Below, in pieces: positions 1 to 10,200 of a stretch of 64,000 bases of DNA (positions within the stretch are counted from its first letter, which is position 1; every line of letters starts with the position of its first letter). The stretch is taken from NCBI GenBank assembly GCA_017302455.1, contig JAFLDO010000023.1:1-64000 (forward strand), written 5' to 3'. Origin of the DNA: Accumulibacter sp. (GTDB lineage: Bacteria > Pseudomonadota > Gammaproteobacteria > Burkholderiales > Rhodocyclaceae). Both the position numbers and the translations under genes were made by a program. The notes below the pieces were generated by a model. The model was not told where the DNA came from. It searched no databases and worked only from the letters and a program-made list of their open reading frames with translations.

Positions 1-2604
1 GACGCCGGTCAACGGGTAGCGCCCGGAATCGTGGGCGAACAGGCTGGCCGCCTCGGCAATGCGGCGGGCAACGATGAAGTCGGCGTGCAGGGCCTGCTCG
101 GCGACGTTCGGCGGCGTCATTCCCTGCGCCGCTTCGACTTCCGGATAGAGCGTGTGCAGCAGCATGCCATCGCGAAGCAGTTCGATGCGCCGGCCGCGCT
201 CGGCTTTGTGCGGTGCTTCGGCGATCAGCGGGCTGCGGCTGGCAAAGAATTCCTCCTCCTGCAGCTTGATCCGTTCCCATGGCGGGTTACCGAGCAATAC
301 ATCGAAGCCACCCTTCGCCCGCACCTGCGGAAAGGCCTGCCACCAGTGAAAGGCCAGTGCCGTTTGCGCGGCACTGGCGGCCTCTGCCGCGACGCCTGGG
401 CGCGGAGCGCTCCCGTTGAGCACCAGCCAGAGATCCTGAGTGGTCGGCACGCTCGCCATCGTCTGTGGCGCCTTGGGCAGGACGAAGGCGGCGACGAAAA
501 GATCGGCGGCCAGCCGGACGCGCGAGGCGGCCCTCTTCGCTTCGGCCTCGACAAACGCTGCGCGCTTGGCTTCGAGCGCGGCCAACGTGTCGTCGGGCAG
601 GGCGTCGAGCGCTGCGGCCTCGGGCGCGGCGTCGAAGCCAAGGGCAAGGTTGAAGGCGGCGCGCGTTTTCGCCTTCTCGATCGCCTTCAGGGCGTCGCGA
701 TTGGCCTTCCTGAGCGCGGTGACGACGGCCTTGTCGTCGCCGGAGAGCGCGTTGAAGGCCTTGTCGGGGATGCCGGCTTCGAGAATCACCGGGTCGAGGA
801 TGCCGAGCAGCGCGTCGCCGCAGCGCAGGTGGTGGTCGAGGAAGGTCAACGGCCGGTCGGGAGTGTAGGCTTCGAGCCAGAGCGCGGTGCGGGCAAGTTC
901 GACGGCGAGCGGGTTCTTGTCCACACCGTAGATGCAGTGGGCGACGACGTCGCGCAGCGCGTGGCGGTAGTCGGCCGGCAGCGGGTTGCCGTCGGTGGCT
1001 GACAGGCGGGCGACTTCCTCGGCGATGCGGCGGGCGGCGGCAAGCAGGAAGTGGCCGGAACCGCAGGCCGGGTCGCAAACGCTCAGTTCGAGCAGCGCCT
1101 GCACCGGCCGCTGCGGGTGGGTGGCCAGCGCTTGCGCGATCACCGGGTCGAGCGCGCTCTTGATCAGCTCCTGCACCAGGCTGTCGGGCGTGTAATACGA
1201 GCCACTGAGCTTGCGGGCGTTGCCCTTGGTGCTGCCACCCGCGTGCTCCTCCGCGTCGCCGATGAAGCCAAAGCGGCGGACGCTGGCGCTCAGGCTCAGT
1301 TCGGGTACCAGTTCGAGCAGGCTTTCGTAGACGCTGCCGAGTTCCTCGGAATCCATGTCGCGGTAATTGACGCGCGACAGCGCGGCGCCGTCGCGGAAGA
1401 AGCAGAGGCCGAAGAGCGCGCTGAGCAGCGACTGGTTGTCGAGCTGGGCGGCGTCGAGGTCCGCGCATTGCGCGGCGTCGAAGAGGCCACCGAGCGCCGG
1501 CAGGCCAAGCGCTGGCTGGCCACCACCGAGGCCGGCGAAGGTGATCGAGAGCGCCTGCCAGAGGTCGGCATGGCGGTCGTAGCTGCGCCGCCGGGCGGCC
1601 AGGTGGCGCAGGCGGGCAAGGCTGTAGCCGGCCTGGTAGCGGGCGCGGGCCTCGGCGCCGGCGTCGGGCGCGAAGACGAGTTCGCGGTCTTCGATGGTGG
1701 CGAGAAAGATGAGGCGATAGACGAGGCGCAGGAGTTGCTCGAAGTAGATCTGGGTGCCCAGCTCGCCGCTTTCGATGCGGCGGCGCAACTCGCCGTTGGC
1801 CGGATGCGCGAGAAAGCCGCTGCCGAGCACGCGCAGGGCATTGGCGACGCCTTCGCGCAGGCGGTCGCGAACGCGGATGCCGTCTTCCTGCGCGGTGTTG
1901 CGCCAGTGTTCGAGCGGGCAGTCGGCGGGGTCGGCGCCGGCCTGGCCGAAACGCGTGGCGTGGGCGAGCAGCCAGAGCGCGGCGAAATCGGGGTAGAGGC
2001 CTTCGGCGAAGATCGCTTCGAGGTCGGCCTCGATGTAGGCCGGCCGGGTGAGGCTGGCGTTGTCGCGCAGGACGCGCAGCTTCAGGCCGTTGCTGACGAC
2101 GGCCCACAGCACGGCGTGGCTGGCGTTCAGATACTCCTGGGCGAGCAGGAAGGGCGAACGGCGGCGCGTACCGTCGCCGTGCCGGCTGCCCGGCTTGTCG
2201 AGCGGCTGGTCGTGCGCGGCGAAGACGAGCGGCACGCGCCCTTCGCCGGCGGCGCAGCCGATGGGGAAGCTGCGTTCGCCGACGGCGACCTGGCTGACAC
2301 GCTTGAGATCGGCAAAGCCGAGTACCTGGCGGCAGAAGGGTTCGACGAAGTCGCGGCTGTTGGCCCAGGGGTCGCGGTCGCTGCGTTCGCGGCGGGCGGC
2401 GAAATCCTGCCAGAGGTTCTGGGCGATCTTCCAGTAGCGGCCGATCTCTTCGCGCAGCTTGAGACCTCGCGGGATGTCGTAGTCGGCCTCGGACTGCGCG
2501 GCGGCTTCGAGGTGGGCGATCCGGTTGAGGAAATCGGGCGCCAGCAGGCCGCCTTCGATGGTCAGGGCGGTGAAGGCGAGTTCGGTGCTCGAGCGGCGGG
2601 CCAT
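1..2604 (-). CDS. Eco57I-type adenine DNA methyltransferase of a defence operon (partial, 3' end outside window)
   Basis: N6-adenine DNA methyltransferase expected to mark host DNA so that the neighbouring helicases spare it. The leftward frame is open for 868 codons from the ATG at 2604 and leaves the window without a stop. The SAM-binding motif I is DPACGSGHF (residues 511-519) and the catalytic motif IV is NPPW (773-776), preceded by VLLG; both lie in the same frame. A long N-terminal half precedes motif I, as in large Eco57I-like or DISARM DrmMI enzymes of roughly 1000-1300 aa. The start is 13 nt after the stop of the AAA ATPase gene, so the two are probably co-transcribed. Family assignment is solid. 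Its role as the modification arm of this cassette is inferred from context. The C-terminal target-recognition part is not visible, so a type IIG fusion cannot be excluded. Confidence 0.85.
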   Translation of the reverse strand, partial: MARRSSTELAFTALTIEGGLLAPDFLNRIAHLEAAAQSEADYDIPRGLKLREEIGRYWKIAQNLWQDFAARRERSDRDPWANSRDFVEPFCRQVLGFADLKRVSQVAVGERSFPIGCAAGEGRVPLVFAAHDQPLDKPGSRHGDGTRRRSPFLLAQEYLNASHAVLWAVVSNGLKLRVLRDNASLTRPAYIEADLEAIFAEGLYPDFAALWLLAHATRFGQAGADPADCPLEHWRNTAQEDGIRVRDRLREGVANALRVLGSGFLAHPANGELRRRIESGELGTQIYFEQLLRLVYRLIFLATIEDRELVFAPDAGAEARARYQAGYSLARLRHLAARRRSYDRHADLWQALSITFAGLGGGQPALGLPALGGLFDAAQCADLDAAQLDNQSLLSALFGLCFFRDGAALSRVNYRDMDSEELGSVYESLLELVPELSLSASVRRFGFIGDAEEHAGGSTKGNARKLSGSYYTPDSLVQELIKSALDPVIAQALATHPQRPVQALLELSVCDPACGSGHFLLAAARRIAEEVARLSATDGNPLPADYRHALRDVVAHCIYGVDKNPLAVELARTALWLEAYTPDRPLTFLDHHLRCGDALLGILDPVILEAGIPDKAFNALSGDDKAVVTALRKANRDALKAIEKAKTRAAFNLALGFDAAPEAAALDALPDDTLAALEAKRAAFVEAEAKRAASRVRLAADLFVAAFVLPKAPQTMASVPTTQDLWLVLNGSAPRPGVAAEAASAAQTALAFHWWQAFPQVRAKGGFDVLLGNPPWERIKLQEEEFFASRSPLIAEAPHKAERGRRIELLRDGMLLHTLYPEVEAAQGMTPPNVAEQALHADFIVARRIAEAASLFAHDSGRYPLTGV

Positions 2605-2617
2605 GGGGGTTCCCGGT

Positions 2618-4156
2618 TCAGTTGGTTCCTGGCGCGGCAAGCCAGCGCTGGTAGTCATTGAGGTCAACACAGACATAGCCGCGAGCCTGCAAGGCCTGCC
2701 GTTCAGCGACCGGAAAATCCGGGGCGTAGAGCGCACGTTCCGGCTGCCAGCCCTTGAAGCGACGCCCGGTCGCCGTCGCGAGGAAGTCGTCGACGTGCTG
2801 CCCGAAGGTGGTCAGCGCGGCCGGGGTGTGCTTCGCCGCAGCGCGCTTGCAACTGCCGAAGCGGACACGCCGGTCGTCTTCGTTGACGGCGACGATATCG
2901 ATCTCGACCAGACGCGCGGCATCTCGGGGACGGTTCCAGTAACCGTGGACCATGTCGGTCAGCGGGAAGTCGCCGGCCCCGCGCCGCGAGGCTTCGGCCA
3001 TCAGCTTGCGGACCATGCGCTCGAAGGTGGGGCCTTCGTGGTTTTCGAGACGAACCGCGCCGATCTTCAGCGCCTGCGCCAGCGGCTGCACGCGCGCGGC
3101 CTGTACCGCGGGTTCGATGGCGGCAAGCCAGGCGGCGAGGAAGTTGTCGCCGATCTGGTAGCGGGCCTGGCGGCTGCCGGCCTGGGCAAAGACCGGGCTG
3201 AGGCGCTCGACGAGACGGTAGCGGTCGACCAGCGTCGCCAGGTAGGTGGCGAAGGATCGGCTGTCGCCGAGGCTCTCGGCGTAGGCGGCCGAGAGCTGCT
3301 GCTGGGCGCAGGGCTGCTGACGGGCGAGCAGACGCAGCAGCGAGACGCCGGCGCCGCGCAGTTCGCGCAGGAACCAGGTACTGGCCTCCTCGACGAGCGG
3401 CGCGCGCGCCGACAGGAACAGGGTGTCGATGATACGGTCCGCTGCGCTGTGGTCATCGGCCGCGAAGGTGCCCTGGTAGGCGCAATCGCGGTAGAACTTG
3501 GGGACGCCCTCGAAGACCGACCAGAAGGTCAGCCAGTCGCGCGGGCTGTCCAGCCCCTGATCGGCGAAGACCTGGAAAAGGGTGGCGAAATCCCAGTGGT
3601 CGAGGTTCAGGCGATCGGTCACGCGGGCATAGAGCGGCGAGCCGCGATCTTCGAGGAGCGCTGTCATTTCAGTGTGGATCGAGCCGAGCACGAATATGCC
3701 GCCATGGGCCGATCCGGTGAGCGTATCGACTTCCGCCTGCAGCAGCGACGTGAAGGCGGACAGCGCCTTGCGGTTGAAATACTGGAACTCGTCGATGACG
3801 ACGATGATGCCGGCCCGGCAAAGCGCGCCAATGGCACGCACCATGTCGGAAAAGCGGCGCAGCTTGTCCGTCACGACGCTGTCCGGCAGGCGTCCCGGGC
3901 TGGCATCGGCAAACGCGGCGAGCGCATCCGTGAACACGGCGACGACATCGCGTTCGTCGCTGTCGGGAATCTGCACGTAAAGCGCGCCGGCCGCGCCGGT
4001 TCCGCCCTGCGTTTCAAGAAGCGCCTCGCGGATCAGCGAAGTCTTGCCGATGCGGCGGCGACCGCTGATCGCGCAGAAGAACCAGCGGCCCCGGGTCAGG
4101 AGCAGCTTGATCGCCGCCAGCTCGTCGCGACGACCGTAAAATTTCCAGGATGTCAT
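2618..4156 (-). CDS. AAA ATPase with DUF234-like (PD-(D/E)XK-type) C-terminal domain
   Basis: Predicted 512-aa STAND/archaeal-type ATPase whose biochemical role is unknown. The chosen ATG (4156) begins MTSWKFYGRRDEL, the usual FxGR-[DE]-EL opening of the family; an upstream in-frame ATG would add 32 residues from an AT-rich, promoter-like stretch. Walker A is GRRRIGKT (about 32-39) and Walker B is VVIDEFQ (about 119-125). Near residues 417-437 there is EIDIVA followed by FGSCK, the ExDxV...xCK signature of DUF234, which resembles a degenerate Holliday-resolvase-type nuclease core. The gene lies between the SNF2 helicase and the methylase genes, with a 213-bp gap upstream and 13 nt downstream. 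Members of this family also occur as stand-alone genes, so it may be an inserted accessory or a genuine regulatory or effector subunit. Confidence 0.8.
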   Translation of the reverse strand: MTSWKFYGRRDELAAIKLLLTRGRWFFCAISGRRRIGKTSLIREALLETQGGTGAAGALYVQIPDSDERDVVAVFTDALAAFADASPGRLPDSVVTDKLRRFSDMVRAIGALCRAGIIVVIDEFQYFNRKALSAFTSLLQAEVDTLTGSAHGGIFVLGSIHTEMTALLEDRGSPLYARVTDRLNLDHWDFATLFQVFADQGLDSPRDWLTFWSVFEGVPKFYRDCAYQGTFAADDHSAADRIIDTLFLSARAPLVEEASTWFLRELRGAGVSLLRLLARQQPCAQQQLSAAYAESLGDSRSFATYLATLVDRYRLVERLSPVFAQAGSRQARYQIGDNFLAAWLAAIEPAVQAARVQPLAQALKIGAVRLENHEGPTFERMVRKLMAEASRRGAGDFPLTDMVHGYWNRPRDAARLVEIDIVAVNEDDRRVRFGSCKRAAAKHTPAALTTFGQHVDDFLATATGRRFKGWQPERALYAPDFPVAERQALQARGYVCVDLNDYQRWLAAPGTN

Positions 4157-4369
4157 GAATTCGTTTTGTGTAACTTTTTTTACACTACAAAGTCTAGCGC
4201 GAAAATCTCTTATAAAACCGCTGGTTGCGCGAAAATTCCGGGACAGCGGCAAGCCCCCGGGGCGTGATCCTGGTCCGTCAAATTAAGGATGGCGATCAAT
4301 GCTTAACGCTACAGCGACCCGAAATCCCAATGAATTCATCATCTTGATGTGTCCGGATTGGCTGTCGCG
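4157..4369. promoter_or_regulatory. AT-rich gap with repeats upstream of the AAA ATPase gene
   Basis: This is the only sizeable gap inside the leftward defence operon. It contains an inverted repeat GTGTAA/TTACAC (4168-4173 and 4180-4185) directly in front of the ATPase start, and a direct repeat gcgcgaaaat at 4197-4206 and 4227-4236, exactly 30 bp or about three helical turns apart. The composition is clearly more AT-rich than the flanking genes. A separate promoter and operator for the ATPase-methylase pair is the simplest reading. No convincing -35/-10 pair could be fixed. Confidence 0.45.
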
Positions 4370-7210
4370 CTACGCCGGCACGAGCACCAAGACCCCCATC
4401 ACGTCGACCGGCAGGCTGGGCGTGACGCGGTATTCGCCGCTGCCGCGAGCGGCCTCGCGCACGCGGCGGTGGTCTGCGAGCAGCGCCTGGGCACGCTGGC
4501 GGGCCAGGTTTTCGAGAGCGGGCTGCCAGGCCGGCAACTGGTCGAGAAAATGCCGCAGGTGATGGTCGCGCAGCGGCGGCGGCATGTTGCGTGCGGGTTC
4601 GGCGTCCAGCAGCGCGCGCACGCTGTCGCCGGCAAGCAGTTCGCCACCTTCGGGGCCCGGCAGCGCGACGGTCACCGTTTCTTCGCACAGCAGCAGGCGC
4701 GACTGCTGGCGGTGGGTGACGTTGAGCTGGTGACGCAGGCGTAGCAGGAGGACGGCGGTGCGGGCCGGCACGGCTGCGGTGAAGATGGCGCCGGCGCGGG
4801 CGACCCTAGCGGCGTCGGCATCGGCCGCGTGATCGTCGAGCGCCTGTTCGAGCAGGTGGTCGGCCAGGCAACTGACCAGCGGATGCGTGCGGTGGATGAA
4901 CACTGCGCCGGGGGCCGGCGGCTGGTGGAAATCGATGCGCAATGTGCCTTCCAGGGCCTCCCCGCCCAGGCGCTCACGCAGGGCGGCGGCGTGCAGGCTG
5001 CCGATGTGCAGTTTCCAGTGGGCGGCCGTGGCCTTGGTCACGGCTTCGAGTGGCGCGCCAAGGCGAGTGGCGGCGCGGCGGACGAAGCGCTCGACATCGT
5101 CCTCGCCGCCGAGCACGGCGAGCGTCTTCCGCCATTCGGGCAGGACATCCTCGGGTTTGAGGCGGCGCTGCGCAAACAGGGTGCGGTTGCGCGATGCGCG
5201 CTCCCGCGCCGACTGCCAGGCGGTCTCGATCGCCAGCGCCGGCTCGCCGAAGTCGAGCGCGCGCTGCGGCGAGGTGGTGGCCAGGCGGCCCTGGCGCAGC
5301 AGCACGGCGCCGACCAACGCCTGGGTGAGCCGGCCTTCGTCGTCGGGCATCGGCACGAGGACGCCGAGTTCCTTGCGGATGCTCTCGGCCTTTCTGAGAA
5401 TGACATGCAGCACGGCGCCGTCGACCGGATTGTCGCGCCCGTACAGCATGGTGGTGCGGACTTCGCGCGCCTTCTGGCCGAAGCGGTCGACGCGGCCCTC
5501 GCGCTGCTCGTGGCGGGTCGGGTTCCACGACAGGTCGTAATGGACGACAGCGGTGAACAGGTTCTGCAGGTTGACACCTTCGGAAAGGCAGTCGGTGGCG
5601 ACGAGAATGCGCTTTTCGGCCTCGCCCATGGCGTCGACCGCAGCTTCACGCTCGGAGGCGGCAAACTCGCCGGTGATGGCCTGCACGAGGTGGCTCTTGT
5701 GGGCCTTGCGCAGCGCGTCGGCGACATAGTGCGCGGTGGCGATGTAGCGGCAGAAGACGACCGGCTGGAAGCCGGCGGCGGTCAGTTCTGCGAGATGTTC
5801 GAGCAGGCGCTTGAGCTTGGGGTCCTGGCCGGGGCCGGCGAGCGCCTCGGCTTTGGCGATGAGTTCGCTGAGGAGCTGACTGTCCTCGGTACAGGCGGCA
5901 GGTTCGATGTCCTGGGTGCTCAGGTCGTCGTCGGCACCGTCGAGGACGCGCTCGCGCCCCTGTGCCTCGGCTTCCTCGAGGCTTTGCCCCTGATCTTCGA
6001 GAGTATCGAGCGAGCCACCGGCGAGCCGCGTGCGCAGGGCATTGACCGCCGCCGCCGGCGACGAGGAAATGCAGCGCAGCAGCGCCAGCGCCGCCCACCA
6101 GCTCATGCGCTGGCGCATGGCGCCCTGGCCCTCGGCGCGCTCGACCAGCGTTCGGGCATAGGACAGAACCTCCTCGAACAGGCCGCCCCAGGCGCCGGTG
6201 AGCTGGTAGGTGATCTCGGCGGTGAGGCGCTCGGGGAAGACCTGGCGATCCTGCCATTCCTCGATGTCCGGCCGGCGGCGCTGGACGAAATGGCGGGCGA
6301 GCTGCTCGCGCAGAGGCTGGCGGCTGCCGGCCGCGGCGTCCTTGAGTTCACGGAACGATGGGTGCAGCAGGCCGAGCAGGTTGAAGAAGGCTTCCTCGTC
6401 GCCTGAGTGCGGGGTAGCGGTGAGCAGGATCAGGTGCCGGTCGGGATTCTCGGCGAGGCCCTTGAGCAGCGTGTAGCGCTGCTGGCGCCCCTGGCCGCTG
6501 AAGGTACAGGTGTGCGCCTCGTCGACGATGACGCACTCCGGGCAGGCGCGCTGGAACTCGTCACGGCGGCGGTCGGACTTGATGTAGTCGAGACTGACCA
6601 CGGTATGGGGGTAGGCCTCGAAAACCGACTGGTTGGCCGGCAGGCCGCGTTCGAGGCGGGCGGCGGTGCTGCTGCGCACGACCACGGCGTGGATGTGGAA
6701 GCGCTGCTGCAGTTCGCGCTGCCACTGCTCGCACAGGTGGGGTGGACAGAGGACCGTCAGCCGGGAAATCTCGCCACGGTCGATCAGTTCGCGAACGATG
6801 AGCGCCGCTTCGATGGTCTTGCCGATGCCGACGTCGTCGGCAATCAGCAGGCGCACGACTGCCTGCTTGAGTGCCATCAGCAGCGGCACGAGCTGGTAGG
6901 CGCGCGGCTCGACGGCGATGTTGCCGAAGCTGCGGAACGGGCCGGCGCCAGTGCGCAGCTTGAGTTGCAACGCGTCACGCAACAGTTGCCCGGCGGCGTG
7001 GTTGGAAGCCTCGGCGACGGTCGGCCAGGGAAAGCTCGCCGGCGTCACCGGCTGCGGCTCGATCGGCAGGTAGATCAGCGTCGCGTCGTCTTCGGCGGCA
7101 CCGAGCGCGCGCAGATGCAGGGTATCGCCGTCCGACTGCGGCAGGACGATCCACTCGCGGCCGCGGGCGGCGACGAGGCTGCCGGGTTGAAAGCTGACTT
7201 GGGAGTTCAT
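4370..7210 (-). CDS. SNF2/RapA-family helicase, DISARM DrmD-like
   Basis: 946-aa superfamily 2 ATPase expected to translocate on double-stranded DNA. Motif I is ADDVGIGKT (124-132), motif II is VDEAH (DEAH at 230-233), motif III is LLTATPHSG (262-270), and the second RecA lobe ends in HEQREGRVDRFGQ (567-579), the SNF2/RapA form of motif VI. About 360 residues follow the helicase core, as in DrmD proteins, which are long SNF2 proteins of class 1 DISARM. The start lies 9 nt after the stop of the giant helicase gene, so the two are certainly one transcription unit. Family membership follows directly from the motifs. The DrmD label rests on length, domain layout and the adjacent DUF1998 helicase and methylase, and a profile search should confirm it. 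Confidence 0.85.
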   Translation of the reverse strand: MNSQVSFQPGSLVAARGREWIVLPQSDGDTLHLRALGAAEDDATLIYLPIEPQPVTPASFPWPTVAEASNHAAGQLLRDALQLKLRTGAGPFRSFGNIAVEPRAYQLVPLLMALKQAVVRLLIADDVGIGKTIEAALIVRELIDRGEISRLTVLCPPHLCEQWQRELQQRFHIHAVVVRSSTAARLERGLPANQSVFEAYPHTVVSLDYIKSDRRRDEFQRACPECVIVDEAHTCTFSGQGRQQRYTLLKGLAENPDRHLILLTATPHSGDEEAFFNLLGLLHPSFRELKDAAAGSRQPLREQLARHFVQRRRPDIEEWQDRQVFPERLTAEITYQLTGAWGGLFEEVLSYARTLVERAEGQGAMRQRMSWWAALALLRCISSSPAAAVNALRTRLAGGSLDTLEDQGQSLEEAEAQGRERVLDGADDDLSTQDIEPAACTEDSQLLSELIAKAEALAGPGQDPKLKRLLEHLAELTAAGFQPVVFCRYIATAHYVADALRKAHKSHLVQAITGEFAASEREAAVDAMGEAEKRILVATDCLSEGVNLQNLFTAVVHYDLSWNPTRHEQREGRVDRFGQKAREVRTTMLYGRDNPVDGAVLHVILRKAESIRKELGVLVPMPDDEGRLTQALVGAVLLRQGRLATTSPQRALDFGEPALAIETAWQSARERASRNRTLFAQRRLKPEDVLPEWRKTLAVLGGEDDVERFVRRAATRLGAPLEAVTKATAAHWKLHIGSLHAAALRERLGGEALEGTLRIDFHQPPAPGAVFIHRTHPLVSCLADHLLEQALDDHAADADAARVARAGAIFTAAVPARTAVLLLRLRHQLNVTHRQQSRLLLCEETVTVALPGPEGGELLAGDSVRALLDAEPARNMPPPLRDHHLRHFLDQLPAWQPALENLARQRAQALLADHRRVREAARGSGEYRVTPSLPVDVMGVLVLVPA

Positions 7211-7219
7211 TGGTTGCGC

Positions 7220-10200
7220 TCAGTGATCGTTGCTGGGGCCGAAAAGACCCGCATGCGCAGTGAAGATTTCAGGCCAGCGCGCCTGTTCCTTGGGGAAGCG
7301 CACGACATAGTGGCCGGACGCCGCCAGCGCGCGGTTGATCGCTTCGTCCCGTTCGCGCTGCGCCGCTTCGTCATGCTGCGGGCCGTCGATGTAGATGGCG
7401 GCCTTCCAGTCGGCGTAGAAGAAATCGGCGCAGGTGTTGCAGTCGGGGATGCTCTCCTGGCCACGGTCCGGACGCCGATAGCCGTGGCGATCGACATGGG
7501 CAAGCCAGGCCTGCTCGAGGCTGCTGCCGGAGAGGCGGGCAAGTTCGTCCTCGTGCCGCTCCGGCGTGCGGCCGAAGGTCCCCAAGCGGCCCTGCGCGCG
7601 AGTCAGGCGGCAGAGGATGTCGAGCGCCTTGCCTTCGTTCGCTGCATCCTGGCGGTCGATGACGGTGTGATCGGGCTGGTTGTAGTACGAAAGCAGGCAT
7701 TTGTAGCAGCCCGCTTCACAAATCGGCTTGCCGGCCGCGTCGACATCCTGGACGAGAGTTTCCCGCTCCCAGAGGCCGTCAGCCGGGCGCTGGTAGTGCA
7801 TGATGCGTAGCGCCTCCTCGGCGACCCTGGCGAGGGCCGCCGGCTCCGAAGCGAGACGAGTGAGCACCCCCGCCCCGCCCTCGGCCGATTCGTAGAGCAG
7901 GATGGCCTGGCGGTTGTCGCGGCCGGGCAGCGGTTCGGCCATCAGCTCGCTCTCCTCGAGCTGGTAGACGGCCTCGATGCCGCGCTTGAGGGCGTATTGC
8001 AGCGTCGCCATCGTTGCCGCCTCGAACGTCTCCGGCGGACGGACGATCAGCACGTTGCGGCGATCTTCGACATAAGGAACGATTTGCTGCGGCGGCGTGC
8101 GGTCGGGCGGCGCGTCCGGTTCGGGTTCGCCGCTCTCCTCGGCACCGCCGACCCAGTGGCCGGTGACCGGGTTGATCATGAACCCGAGGATGCTTTTGTC
8201 CTTGCGCCGCCGCCAGCCGAAATTCATTCGCCAGACGGTGGCAGCCGGCCCGTATTGGAGAGTGAGTACGGTCTCGGCACCGTCGGCAAGATGACTGTCG
8301 AGACGCTGCAGCCGGCCATCCTGCTCGGCGAACTGGATGGTGGTCTGCATCTCGTAACCCTGCCGTACCCGCTCCTCCTCGTTGGCGGTGATTCGCTCCG
8401 CGCGCCGCGTCGAGACGTTTTCGATGCGGTAGAGGTCTTGCACTTCCCTGGCGTCGGCCAGCGGCGCATTGCACGACACGCAGCGGTCGGCGTCGCGCTG
8501 ACTGCGGAAGTGGCCATAGCCGCAGGCCGGGCAGATACGCGCGACTTCGGTGGTCAGACGGGCGCCCAGGGCGACCTGATCGTCGCCCGAGACGCCGAGC
8601 ATGGCACGCGTGACACGGTACTGGCTGCCTTCGTGATAGATGAGGCTGTAGGGACCGAATTCACCGAGGGCGAGGAAACGTGGGCGCGTCAGGAAGTTCT
8701 CGCGGCCGATCTTGCCCCGGCGCGCCGGGATGTAGGCCATCAGCGGCAGACGCGGGAAATTGTAGCCGGGGAGGAAACCCTGGCTGGCCAGGTAGCGATA
8801 CGTGTAGAAGTCGGAATTGGCGCTGCCCGATTCCTGCAGGAGCAGCGATTGCTGGCGGAAGGCTTCGTCGTGCCGCTGCTTGGCGTCCTTGCGCTCGCGC
8901 TCGCTGGCCGCGGGGTTGTTCATCACCCGCTGGTTGATCTCCATCTGCCGCTTGGTAGCCGTGAACAGATCGCGCCAGCGATCAAGCGCCGCGTTGAACG
9001 CGGCAAAGGCACGCGCAAATACGCGCTCGGCGAAGTGTTCGTCGTACCAGGGCGCTTTCTCGGCGGTGAGTTCGCCAGCCAGCACGGCGAGAATGCTGAG
9101 GCCACGTGCGTGGGCGCGGCGCTGTGGCGCATCGGCATCGAGGGACTGGCGCAGATGTTCGGCGAGCGGCGCCTGCTCGGCGTTCATGTCGAGCAGGCCG
9201 CGAATGCTCTTGTCGAGCTTGACGCCGGTTTCCGCCAGCCAGACAGCGTGCAGGTGGCTCTGGATCAGCTCGCGGTTGGCCAGGTCGAGAGTCGGCGGAT
9301 TGACCTGTCCATGGACCATGCGCACGGGATCGCGGAAGAAATACTGGTCGTGCGGCGACTGCGCGGCGCAGTAGGTAATGACCAGCGCCGGCTGGCCGGC
9401 GCGCCCTGCCCGGCCGCTGCGCTGGGCATAGTTGGCGGGTGTCGGCGGCACGTTGCGCAGATAGACGGTGTTCAGCGACGAGATATCGACGCCGAGTTCC
9501 ATGGTCGGCGAGCAGAACATTACCGGCAGCCATTCGAGCGGTTTGCCGGTCTTCTCCAGCCATTCGTCGCGGTCCTTGCGGGTGAAGCGGAAGCGGGCCT
9601 CACGTTCGAGGCGATCGTCCTGTTCGACCTGGGCCGTATGCTCGCGCGCCTCGAAGTCGAACAGGCGGTGGGCGGGGTTGGCGAGGAGGCCGGCGATGTT
9701 GGCGTAGAGTCCCCGGAAGAAGGCGTTGTCACTGGCACCGCGCGCACTCTGGCCATCGCCCAGTCGCCAGACGATGGCGCTGCCGTTGAGCTGGTAGCCG
9801 GTCATGCCGAACTCGGTCTCTTCGGCGACGACGAGGCCATAGGTCTTGGCCGCCTTGAGCAGCGCGGCGATGATGTCCTGGTAGTGCTCGTCCCTGATGC
9901 GGGCGGCGTGCGGGTTGTCCGCTTCGTCTTCTTCGCGCCAGGTGGCGGGCTGCTTGAGCAGGCGGCCGAGCCTGGAGCGAGCGCTGCCGGAAACGAGGTA
10001 TTCAACGTTGCGGCGATCTTCGTCGAGTGGCCGACTGACGGTGATGAACCAGCTCGCCGCCACCGGATGTTCATCCTCGGTGAAGCCCCAGGGCTCGCGC
10101 AGGTTGGCGTAGCTCGCGGTCTTGAGGCGATCGAGCTCGGCACGGTCGAGGTAGCGCGAGGCCAGGCAGAGCCCCTGACGCATCGACTCGAACACCATAT

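Noticed and set aside
287..2107. Long leftward frame of 606 codons rich in Arg and Pro
   Set aside because: Shadow of the methylase gene, which reads in another leftward frame with intact DPACGSG and NPPW motifs.
1051..4267. Two long rightward frames of 536 and 580 codons
   Set aside because: Antisense frames of the methylase and AAA genes; composition is skewed and no domain pattern is visible.
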